From Pocillopora verrucosa (lineage: Eukaryota > Cnidaria > Anthozoa > Scleractinia > Pocilloporidae), in NCBI RefSeq assembly GCF_036669915.1, contig NC_089314.1:25417220-25481219 (forward strand): 64,000 nt of DNA, read 5' to 3'. Shown here piece after piece: positions 10,258-22,500 of the stretch. The translations under genes and the position numbers were made by a program. Under the pieces are notes generated by a model that saw nothing but the letters and a program-made list of their open reading frames with translations, did not search any database and was not told the origin of the DNA. The first letter of the stretch is position 1; every line of letters begins with the position of its first letter.

Positions 10258-12495
10258 ATGGCGGCCTTCTTGCGAGTTGTTTCTCGACGACTGTTTGTCA
10301 GAAACAACCTCCGTGGCGTCGTGGCCCTCCACTTTTCGGCTCCAAATTCTGCTTCTCCAGATAAAGTGACTCACACTGGACAGGTGGTTAAGGATTTCGC
10401 TTAATCACGGCACAGTCAAAATTTTTAATGACTTAAATGACTTTTGTGGGCACATATATCAGACTTATAATGCTAATTAAGTTCTCTGAAATTTGTAGCA
10501 ATGGGAACCAAGCGATTACAGAATGGCCCGCTTTACAGACAGGCCAAAGGAGGTAAGGCATTTTTATTTACAAGTACGGTATTACAGGCCAGCTTTGGCG
10601 CAATAAAGAGCTGACTGGGTGGTATCATCAGTAAACATTTAAGTCATATTGCATCACATGCAGTTTATCGTGCAACTTTAAGTTCTAATTTTCGCCTACC
10701 TGTAGGTAAATGAGAAGTTTGCAATTGACCTGGTCGCAGAAGAACCACCAATTGAGATTCATGGGCGTTTTGTATGGTGTGATGGAGGTTAAGTCTTCTT
10801 CCTTGCCTTACTGCTTTGTATTGTTTGAACCTAAGAGTGATCGGTATTTGTGTAGTCTGATGGTGTGGGCAAGATTTTAAAAAAGAGTTTTGGGCAAGAT
10901 TTCCGCACAGCCCCATACTTCATTATTCATACAGTGCTAAGATAAAGAAAACAATGGTGAAAGCAATGATTGCCTGACGAACTGCTGCTTTGTTTTACTA
11001 TAGAATGGGTTTATATGGAAATCTTTCCGACCTTTGCTTTAACCCCATATAAAAAGGAAGTCTTAGGATTAACAGTAAAGAGTTTTTTTTGTCATTTTTT
11101 TTTATCTACAAACTACATGAATAGGAAAGTATGGGGTTATAAGGAAATCTTGATATCAGACTGTTTTGAAAACTTGAGTTAGAGTCATTGAGGTCTCTGT
11201 CATTCACTTTTGCCCACAACTGTCTTGGCAAGATTATCTTTACTAAGATGATCAGTCCTCAAATTCAATTTTAAAGCATCACATTACACTGAGCATGTGT
11301 TCTGTGTTAATTCAAATTAACAAATGTTTTAGAGGAAACACTTAGCCTGTTCTTAAATACTTTGTGAATCATTTCTAGCTGCACATACAAAGTCTGCATG
11401 GTTTGTTTTGTTTTTTCCTCTGTCAAATGTACCTGTTTGGCTTCTTTCAAACTTTTAATGTTTTATATATTCGGGAGGCAGAAGAAGAGATTTACTCTCA
11501 AAGTCGGAAAACTTTGGACACGTGATGTGATTTGGGACTGTAATGTTTGTTGTGTGATAACCAATCACACTGGAGATCATTACATACAAACAAACCACAA
11601 ATTGATCCACTTATCACTCTTACTCACTGATTAGTTTTCTCACATCTGATTGGCAGGTATTTTTGCCCACTTATTTCTGAGTTCACAGTGATCCTGGATA
11701 AATAAAAGTTGCCTATCATTATAAGCTGTGAAGAAAATTTGATTTGCTTGTCTCCTAATTCTTATTATCTTAGGAGGAGGACCTCTTGGACATCCTAAGG
11801 TGTACATCAACTTGGTAGGATTTACTGTATTTTGTGCAAATTGTCTGTCTGGTAAAACAAACCTCTGCATGTTTCATGTACATGTACATGTGTTGTGTCT
11901 TGATACTCCCCCCCCCCCTCCCCCTCCCCTCTTCTCTGCTTGAGGGAGTATCTGTTAATGGGATAAGAGCACTTACAGACAGATTGTAAGGTATAGAACC
12001 TGTTTTAGTTTTCAATTTTTATCACAATAACAGATCACAGTTTTCCACACCTGTTTTCAATAATTCCTTACATCAACTCTGTAACTAACAAACTGATTCA
12101 CTATTGTGGGGATTATTTCCCTTTAACTATACTAAACGTTTTTAGATGTTAGTATGGCAAGATTAAGGGATAAGGTTTGTTAGCTTATTGTACAATGCCA
12201 TGCTTATCAACTGGGTGGGAAGACCCTCCTAACAGTCAACAAGCATTTTATCACATGATGGCCCCTTTTCCTCTTCTTCTTTTCATGCACTTCTTTTTTC
12301 CCACATCCCCTGCTCACACTGTCCTATATGGTCCTCTTATCAAGATTCTAATGATGTTTATGGGTAATTGGAATTCTGTAAGAATGCACTACACAACACA
12401 AACAAATTAATGTTTATGTGCTGCAGGACCAGGAAGGACCTCACGCCTGTGGTTATTGTGGATTAAGATATGTCATGGTTGCTGATCATCATTGA
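10258..12495 (+). CDS. NDUFS6: NDUFS6, mitochondrial complex I 13 kDa zinc-binding subunit
   Basis: Coding exons are 10258-10383, 10499-10552, 10706-10787, 11774-11814 and 12427-12495. They total 372 bases and give 123 residues. The product is a peripheral subunit of the N-module of NADH:ubiquinone oxidoreductase. The amino end is rich in Arg, Val and Phe with few acidic residues, fitting a mitochondrial presequence. The family motifs follow: KVTHTGQ, DYRMARF, VNEKFAIDLVAEEPP and GGGGPLGHPKVYINL. The last exon gives the zinc site HACGYCGLRY with a terminal HH; together with the upstream His these supply the expected CxxC and His ligands. Introns are GT-AG and phases close. A polyadenylation signal AATAAA is at 12808-12813. 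Confidence 0.95.
10893..11155. mobile_element. Degenerate family A inverted-repeat element(s) in NDUFS6 intron 3
   Basis: The left arm, 10893-10918, contains the same CACAGCCCCATAC core as the element at 295-431. An opposing diverged arm (TATGGAAATC) is near 11012-11030. A second pair of similar arms (CCCCATATAAAAAGGAAG near 11042 and TATGGGGTTATAAGGAAATC near 11129) suggests a nested or tandem relative. Confidence 0.45.
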
Positions 12496-12807
12496 AGAAA
12501 GACGATGGACCTGCTGCCTAATGTTACTGTTAAGTAACTAAGAGAACTTTGAATGACAATGTAAATACAAGGAGCTGGGTGACTGTTACTGGAAATCAGT
12601 TTATATTATTTTGTCAATTTCTAACTCATGAAGACTTCTATCCTCTTATGAGAGGCAAATTAAATCATTTTTTAAGGAAACAATTTCACAGACTGAAGAA
12701 ATTTTGGAAGAGGGGTGCCAGAACAACTAATAAATGGTTTGAAATCCATATTCCTATGTACTACTCTTCTTTGTGTTTTGTATTGTGTGCTGTTATTTTA
12801 TTAAGTT

Positions 12808-12813
12808 AATAAA
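12808..12813 (+). terminator. Polyadenylation signal of NDUFS6
   Basis: AATAAA occurs 313 bp after the stop codon and is followed by a T/G-containing stretch. It is the first canonical signal downstream. Confidence 0.5.
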
Positions 12814-13078
12814 TTTGTCTTGAAAAGGAAAAAGAGTACATGTACATCCATTCTCAATTATCACAGCATTGTACTTTCTCAAAAGCCTTCATTCCCTCCT
12901 TACCAATTAGGTGTGGATCAACATGATACCATCACCAATTGACTGTACTCAACATCTGTTTACTACAGTATGCTGTAATAATCTAGAAATTTTGGACAAG
13001 ATGCTGAACCTTTGTGAGATTTCCTCTTATTAGTACTATTCAGATGTTACTCTCAATACCTTTAAGCTTCACTGGTCA

Positions 13079-13276
13079 TTAAACCTTTGACACTAAGAGT
13101 TATAAGCATCTAATTTTCCTAACAGTATCCCCCCTGAAACAGAAATAAAAATCCTGAGAATGAAGGAAATTATTGCAGACTCAAGAAGTTCTTGATTATT
13201 AAAAAATTATCCTTTTAAATACTGTAAGAAAAGTATAGAGAACATGCAAAACTGATGTTAGGGTGTAAAGGGTTAA
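13079..13276. mobile_element. TTAA-flanked short inverted-repeat element, copy 1
   Basis: The element begins TTAAACCTTTGACAC and ends with the complement of TTAACCCTTTACACC, so both ends carry TTAA and a matching terminal repeat of about 15 bp. The interior is non-coding. The TTAA plus CCC ends resemble piggyBac-type non-autonomous elements. Relatives are at 18580-18744 and 19902-20113. Confidence 0.55.
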
Positions 13277-13506
13277 TACTGTCTCCTGGCAGTCACTATG
13301 TGGTAAAACATCAAAAACGTTTTTGCCTAGTCTTAATCAACAACTGCATTCTTAAAACAAAGATCATCTTTTTAATAATTTTTGATCCAACTGAGCTGGC
13401 AGTCAACAATCTTTATAAACTAATGAAATTATTTTACACTTGAAATACCTTCAAAATAAAATTTGTACTTTTTTTATATGTTATTATATAAACCCTGAAA
13501 AGGTAT

Positions 13507-16500
13507 CTACACATTCAACAAATTCTTAGCCAAGTGTGGAGAGCGAGAATGTTTGTTTATAAAATGTTTTTGTTGTACGGTCTTGAACTGGTGTAAGAGT
13601 TCCTTGAAATTTATTCTTTGAACATGTTCACGCAATGGGAAGTCATGTGCACCATGAGTATCACTGAAATGAAAGAATGGAAAAGAAAAAAAAATAGCAT
13701 TAAGTCAATCATGCACCATAAGTCTTACAATCCTAAAAGAAAAGAAAATTTGTACACTGACCAAGTGGCCTGTCCAGGAAGAGCTTATTCTGGTTTCTGT
13801 AGCATGAAGCAACAAGAAGTGTTTCCATCCCCCCTGTATGGGATGCTGGTCCATTGCAGGTTACTCCCCCCACTCCAATCAGCATTTTGTCAGGTTTTGC
13901 TTACAGTTCACCAGGAGCCATTTAGGTTCCTGGGTGGGGCATAGTGAGGGTTGTGTCTTGCCAAAGAGCACAACACAATCATGCACCCTGCCTGTTCTCT
14001 AACGCAGACCTCTTGACTTGATTGGGCTACCTTTCAGTTACAGCATCTCTCAAATATGCAGGTGATGGTAGACATCATTGACAAAGGGTGGCCATCAAAT
14101 TTGGGGTATCAAGTACAAGGGACTTGGAAAAAAGAAAAATCTAAATAGCTGACGTCTCTAAGGGTTTATCATTTCTGCCAAAGGCAAACTTTCATAACAA
14201 ACTTAAACATGGAACAAGTATCATAATTAACTACAGTGCTTATCTGAAGAGAATTGACTTTATGGTGAACTAAAATCATCAATAGTTACTTTTAAGGTCA
14301 GTCAAAACCTTTCTTGAAACAGAATTTGTGAATTTTACCTTATGCCAGATGGCAGTGCTCTTCCATTTGGTACACAGTCTAATCTGTTTCTTAAGGTTGT
14401 AAAAGCATCACTTTGTGGAAGGAGCATCAGCAAGCCATACAAGGACTTCAAAAGAAAATGATTTTTTTGTGTGTCCAAAAGCTGGAGACGTAAATCTGTA
14501 AAAAAAAAAATACCCAACTGCATCAAATAGAGTACAAATAACCAGCAACATTGTGTGGTTAACTGGAAAGTTGTTTACTTTATACTGTAATCTGACCTAA
14601 GTTTTATACAAGAATTGTTGCAAACTGCCCCTCTGTTTGCTTTGCTTTTGTTTGTAGTTTGATGCCCGTTGCAGGCCCATCAAAATAGGGCACAACTTGT
14701 AAAAGTACTCAGCCATACTACTCACCAAAATGTCTAATGTGATTATGTCTTACTTGGAGCAATGTACTGAGTGTCAAAAGTAATGCAGGACAGCACTTGT
14801 TTAAATTAATTTTCCTTTGCAATTGGTGAAAAAAACCACCCTCTCAACTAATCAGATGCATGCTACCCACATGTAGAACTAGTCAGGACATTATACTGTT
14901 TACTCTTACTTTTATTAACAGCCAAGAGAAAATCACTGATAACATTAATGAAATTCAGTTCTACATCGTCAGCCTCCAACTCTCAAGAGAAACTTATTTT
15001 AATTTCTTAATTCAAATTGATAGCAAAGGTATGACTCACATGTGAATATTGGAGACTCTATAAGCTGAACCAACTTATCAATCTGAATAAGAAACTCAAC
15101 ATTTACCTCAAGATGTCCACTGGTAAAAATTAAGTCAAGGAAATTTCTAGAGGATGTTGGCTTTGAAGGGTTTTCAGAAAGAAATGGTTAGCTGGATGAT
15201 AGTGTAAAAGAACTGGAAAGACTATTCTAAATGAATAACTAAAAAATAGCCCAGGTCAACAAAATTCTCCAATTTCTAAAGTGCTATGAATAACCTAGCT
15301 ATCATGAAGGAAACTTATCTGATATTCATCCTAACACCCCTCACCCCAATCAAACCCATCACACTACCAATCTCAATTTCTGCTGTATGAAGTGACTAAT
15401 CCATCACAGGTAACTCCAAACCCCTTAGCCTTCAGCCCCTCCCTCCCCTCTCAATCACTCCCACCCATTTCATGTTTTCTGCATTAGACAAAGTTTGCTT
15501 GTCTGTTTCTACTCTTGAGTGGAGGGAGGCAGTGCACTGAAAAATGAATCCAGAATTAGTATCTGGGCATGACAAGGATACAAGATCATAAGCAGTTCGC
15601 AGGCATGTTGGTAGTTCTGTGTCAGTAAACACAGGGATACTGTTGCCACAGGGTTGTGACACCAAGACTGGTATAGACAACAGAAAAGAGAACAGCTCTC
15701 CTGAAAACATAAGAATAATCATGATCACAGTTAATCAACCAGTAGTTAATTATCTCCTAATCATTGAGATAAGCCAAAATGAAAAAAAAATGTAATGACT
15801 CTGCTTACTGCTGTTGCCAGCTCCCTTAGCTGATCTCTGAGGTCAAACAACTCACTGGAAGTGAGTAGAATCATATTCAAATACCGCACCATAAGAGATG
15901 CAAATTGGAAGTCACTTTCTTGAAGGAGAATTTCTGACATTGCTCTGTATATGTCCTCTGCATTTAACAAAAGACAAAGCTGTCTGTAAAAAAGAAAAAA
16001 AGACAACAACTAAGCCTAGTACAAAACTCTCAACATTCAAGAAATTGATCCAAAACAATTGCCTTAAAAGAGATAAATAGGTAACTTAAAGTGTAGCTTC
16101 AACATTTAAAATGATAACCACCAAACTTTCAACAAACCAGGAGCACATTTCTTGCAAGTCCTGGTAACTTTATGGACATAAAGCCATAATTTTAAAATCA
16201 TTATTTTAAGAACAGAGAAGTGGGTTCTGGCATCCTAACTCATCCAAATTTTGTTTCTCTCACTATAGCTATTGCTTCTCTTAGCTATTTTAAGTTTGTC
16301 TATCATAATAATTTTCAAAACTTTTGCAACCCCAACCTTAAATGAAAACAGAACTTCAAGAAAAGGATCCTAGTACAGTGCATTGTCAGCAAAGAGAAAG
16401 GAAAGGCTTTTTTTAACATACCCCATCAATGCCAAGCCAAATTTTTTACCAAATCTCACAAACAAGAAGAAGTAGAATGCTGCAAAAATTGTTACATACA

Positions 16501-19500
16501 GATACATACAGGCACTTTGTGATGTCTACATGATTTGTTAATTTTTTTTTTTGCCAATAATGTTAACAATATATCAACTACCAACTTGTGGATGATGCAT
16601 TACCTCAAAATAAAAGAGCCTCTCTCCTCTAAAAGTTTCCTATCAGTTCTAAAAAGGGACATGACATTGTTCATGAACTTATGAAAGTATTTATTCAGCT
16701 GCCTGTGAGGGGCTGCATTCTGCTCTGAGCCTGGCAAGCTACCTTCAGACATGCTTTGAGAGGGACTGTTCCTTGGAGGACCAGCTGGAGAGGCTGAGAT
16801 CTCTGCAAGTGCTTCTAGGACAAGAAGAACAACCTAAGGAGAAATGTAACCATTATAATCTAAGTTACACATTGACACAACATTAACTATTAGTCCAGAG
16901 TCAACCATGACCCCACTGGGCCTCTCTTACCTCATCTGATGGATCTGACAATGTCTTCAAAAGTTCTGGGAAAAGCTGCTCAATTTGACCAAATATCTGC
17001 AACATATTTCAAATGTTTGTGCAAATGTACAGTCACACAAATAAAGAAAAGTTCAGACTATGATTAAATGAGAATAGCACTATATACATCCTACTAGAAA
17101 AACCCTGCACAATGTGACTGTGAGACTGAAGCACTCATTTTCAAAAGAAAGGCCAACTTTCTCCCTTTCACCCTATGCCCATCAAGCCTCTCTAATTTGC
17201 CTATTTGAAAACTATTCAGAAAGTTCTGACTCTAGAATCCACCTAAATCCTTGGCTTAATTGCTATTATACTAGTTTTCTAAAAATGCTGTTAGTGCAAT
17301 CAAATGGCTGCAAAGTAAAATATGTGAAACTAAGCCTCTATCAACAGAGTTTCTTCAACATAAATATGATATTAAATAATCTACGACAGTTAGACCCACC
17401 TTGTTTGGTGTCTTCATGTGAAGCAATAACACCCATCGTAAAACAGCTATCCTGGTTTGTATAGACTTATGTGATAGCTGCACTGTTAGCACATCTACTA
17501 CAGGGCCAAGATCCAGCTGAGTTTGAGTTTGTGGCTGCACAAAATCATTGTCACAATCCATAGACACAGTGTCACTATCAACATCCTTATCATCATCCTC
17601 TGTAATTAGTCGCATTAAGCTTTGATTGACTGTCTTGGCCACCTCTTTGATATGTGGATAACTGTCAAGGACAGAACTTTGAGTCATGATTATTATCTGG
17701 CATATAGAGCAAATACATCTGCATGAGAGGCAGCTCTACTGAGAAAGCTGGAGGCTGACTTTGCAGACTCCTACCATGGCACCAGAGGAAAACTGAAGCA
17801 CAAAGGCAGAGTGCATAGGGGCAGGTGGGTTATATGAAATGGGAAAGTAAAGGGAGGCATGCACAAACATTTGCAATTCACAAGGGGACATGAAAGTCAT
17901 AGGGGCAACAGTAATGGGAGTAGGGGGGGGAGCAAAACTTTCTCCCCATCCCCCTTTTGTCTCCTTCCCACAAATAGAGTAACTTACCAAAGGACATGAG
18001 AGTTAAAGGGGCAAAAGGTCAGAAAAAACTGAAAAAAATTATTGTTAATCAAATTAGTATGGAAGAAAGAGGGTCTTTAAACAAAGTCGTGATAACAATC
18101 AAAAAAGGATATTCTGTTTATCTTGATCATATGCCATACAAGGTAATATTGCTTTTAAAATTCCTGCATTAAAGGGTAGCATAGTCCGTCCTGATAGTGT
18201 GATGAACTCCCTCAGCCAAGTGATAGCAGTAAATTGTATGACCTCATCTGCAAAAATGACAATATTTTCATTGCTATAACCATGTTCTTGTTAACATCAT
18301 CAAGACTGTCTAATAACTGAGGCTCCACAGATAGCAACTTGAAAATGACTATCATACTACCCTCTGACTGTGAGTGAATAACCAAAATATTGACCATGTC
18401 AGCAAAATTGACATTCTTGGTTTCTCTCTTGATTCCTCTCAGGAACTCACCAAGCGCTGCTTCACACCTACACAATAGGAAAATCAAAAGTGACAATCTT
18501 TCACTCCATTATTAATTCATCATACTGTTTTAGATTACTTTCAACACTCCATTGAAGATTTTCCTTACATAACAGTATTTTAACACTTTAACTCCCAAGA
18601 TCTTATTGTTAATTCTCCTTACTATCTGCCATATAGTTCTTGTGATGTTAGTTCAGAGATTTTTGTATTGGATCAACTAATTATCCCCAAATTGAAAATT
18701 TTCCTAATTCTCATCACTTATCTTGTGGGAGTTGAAGGGTTAGTGACAATATTTCAAATGAATAATAGAACCACTAACATTTTCCTTATCTCAGGATTGC
18801 GGTCCTTGAAAATGTTGAAGAGACCATCAAGGAACTCTGGAAGGTGTGTAATTAGATCCAAATCTGGTACAGCATCAAGCACCACCAACTGGACAAAGAA
18901 CAAACGCCAGGAGTCAATTTTATATCCAAATCATATTATATCTGCACATATTATATGTTAAACCTTTCAGTAAGATGTATGTATCTCCTTATAAGCAGTG
19001 CTAGGACGCATTACACTCACCCAGGAGACCAGGAATTGTTTTGCAAATGGGTTGGCTGTGTAAATTCTGTCTCTCAACAGTGGAATGAAGGAAACTAGGT
19101 CAAATGAGGAGCTTTCTGTCACAATATCCTGCAAAGGAAATTGAAAATTCCAGATTGTTAATGACGTACATAACACATATTATACATAGCAATAGTTTTC
19201 TATAACTGCTTTACACCCTGACATTATTCATATTCTCCACACCATTCTCTTTACATTTCCTATTGTATTAACAAGGAGAATTTGTTGGACAATCAGGAGC
19301 TTCTTAAATTGATGATTATTTCCATCTTTCATTCTCATGACCTTTCAATTTGATTCAAGGGTAAAACTGTGAAGAAAAAATTAGAAGCCAGTCATTGGTA
19401 GGTTGATAGCTTAACAAATTAATTTTCACCATCTTTTGAAGAACTCCATGTTAAAAAAATAGTAATCACTGTTGTTTATCTGAAGGTTAATTCAATTTAT

Positions 19501-22500
19501 CTATAAACATTTGCCTTAGTCTTATTACCCTCATACTCACAAAATGTGAGTTGGAATTTCCACACCCTGCTTTTTCACATTTCCATCAAAACTAGTTAAG
19601 AGAATTTGGTGTTTTATCAGAGGTTAAGGGATAAATTTCTCTATTCTTGCCAGACATTCTGGTTTCAGATATTTCCTTAGATCAATTCTTTTTAAATCAG
19701 TGTCATTTCCATTTCCTTTGTTCTTCAATAATTTTGTAGTTATTGTAATCTAAAAGAAATAAAAAAATCAGTTGACTGGAGTGAAAAAGTTTTCAACCAG
19801 GACAAAATTTGAACCATCAGAGGCTGAGTGTATCCTCCAACAAAGGGTTGCTAAATATTTTCTTCCAAGAGAAGTTACAGAGTTATTGAACTACATCTGG
19901 GTTAACTCTTTAACTCCTAAAAGCGACTTATATCTAATCTCTCGTTACAGTCTCATTGCGAACTCCAAACACGTAGGTAACAAGAATAAAAGAAATGGTA
20001 ACCAACCAAAGAACCTCTTGATTATCAAACTAATTCTCCAGGTCAATACCACAGGAAATGTAAGGAGAACTGTATGGAGAATATCTCTACAGATACTGGG
20101 GTGAAAAGGGTTACTCATCAGTTTTCTTAACCTACCTTGACCAATCTGTCAAGTAGCTCGGCTCCATTTTTTACATTCATATCAGGATCAGCAGCAAGCT
20201 GAAAGGAAAAAAATTGACATCTCAGTCTAATAGAAGTGCATAGATCAAGCCTTAGCTGAATGATGGACTTGTGACAGAGCATCATAAAGGTATACAGTAG
20301 TCTCAACCTTTTAACCATTTGCCCCTGGACATATATTTAGAGGTTCGTGTTATATCTCAATGCTTATAACTCTCACAACCAACTATTATTAGGAACATTT
20401 TAATTTTTAATCTCAGTTTAACTTTAATTAGATATAAACACTATGAAATAAAAACATTACAGCCTGCTTCATGACTGCTGAACACACAATCAAATTGGCT
20501 ACTTAGAGTGCAATTGATAATGGTAATCTGAACTGAAAGAGTGCAATTGATAATGGTAATCTGAACTGAAAGAGTGCAATTTATAATGGTAATAGGACTG
20601 AGTTGAGTCCAATTTGGTCTTTAATCATACGAGTGATTAACAAAATCAGACAACTGAGAAGCGGGAGTCCAATTTGTTAATTACAAGTATGATTACAGAC
20701 ACAATTGGATAACACAAAGTCCTGTTACCAATTAATCAAAATTATGACAAAATTTGTAAAAGAAACTAGACAGCAAGTCTACCTTTTCATAAAAAAAACC
20801 AACAGTTAACTTAGCAAAATGCGAGACAACAGCATGTGCACATGACACGTTCTGTCCACTTACACAAGCATGACATGTTAACTGTCCCTTTAACAGTCCT
20901 ATTACACTGTCCAATTACAAGCATGACGTGTACACTATCCTATTAGTGCTTAAATCAGGTAATTTAATGTTAACAACTGAGTTGAAAACGTAAATTAGCC
21001 ACCATAAAGGGTAAAAAAGCCAATGTTTCGAGCGTTAGCCTTTCATCAGAGCAATAGAAAATCAGACAACTTCAGTGCTTAAATCAGGCTGGTGATAACC
21101 AATCGCATTGGAGAAGTTTTTCATAGTTTTGGTTAGGTCGGAAATTGTATACCTGATTTCAAAATCAAATGAGCACACAGGGCAAGTTTGATTTGAAATC
21201 ACAAAATGATTTCTGCCAAAATTGCTTGACATAAAGCTCAAGTACCAATTCGTTACATCCATTTGGAAATCACAATATTTAATCACCCAAATGAAGAATA
21301 TTAGTCAGAACAATATTTCGTGCTTCCTACGTTGCCTCCTTGCTGCCATTGAAAACAACCATTGTGACATGTGAGAGGAAACTCCAAAATTATAAATTAT
21401 TATTATAATAATTGTAATACCTTTGACAAGGTTAACTTTGACTCACCTTGCTTAGCCCATCAAATACATCATTAAAGAATGGTAACACTGAGCCTCTTGC
21501 AACCTTGGCAATGTTATAAAGTGCCTCACAGGCATAGTAACGAACTCTACTGTCTTGATCATAGAAACAGGTTAACACTGGTGGAATAAGACTTTTCAAA
21601 TATAGACCAGCATCCTAGAAAGAACATTACAAAACACTTCACATCAGCATTATAATCAAAATACAAGGTTAACAAATGTCAAAATTAATAACCGATATGT
21701 CTTCCATCACATATCTTTGAAAATGTCTGAGTTTAAATATTTTACTTTAATGCATTGAGAAATCTTTGCAGGAGCCTTCTTAAGGGTTTTCATTACAAAG
21801 TGTTGTAGAAGGTGAATAGAAAGAAGAATGTTTTCCATAATTGGCTAAAAGTAGCTCAGATCATTGAAATTCAGGAGGAGAATTCTGGGCAGTACAAACA
21901 AGTTTCTTCTATCTTTGTTGCCTGCTGAACATCAACACAATTGTAAATATGACAATTATTCATTTAAGTGTGAGTGCTGGATACTTGCCAAGCAGCAAAG
22001 CTGTGAGGTAAATATCCACCACTTCCAACAAGGCTAATGAGATTAATTGTTTTAGAATACAACACATAAAAACCAAAATATTTGTTTGTTTCTGTCAATA
22101 TACTAAAAATTGTTGGAAATTAAATTCTTGATGTATGATTTTGTCTCTTAGGCTGTTCAGAGGTACTTGCTAATCACTTGCAAATTAGCCAAGCAACACC
22201 TGCAAAAAGGCACTATTCATTGTGTGGTGTATACCAGAAATGAATGTCATTGTTCGTGCTTGTCACTGTTCTTATTATTGTTGTAATCTCTGCTACTAAG
22301 GGGTAAAATGAGACCAGTACATTAAACTTCCTTGAACATAAACTGACTTCCAATAACAGTTACAGTAGTGTTTAAGTGCTTGACAATTAACAAACACAAA
22401 CATCAATCACACATCCGTTAGGTGAAAGCAAATATGGTCACCTTTCCCAGAGCTATAGCTGTGGCAGCGAGTCCAATAAGACCTCCTTTTCTCGAGTGAT

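Noticed and set aside
17655-17687. Alternative GT-AG acceptor CTTGACAG for the VAC14 exon near 17653
   Set aside because: It yields extra residues (YPH) and no matching GT donor keeps the frame, whereas the AT-AC pair gives a gap-free family alignment.
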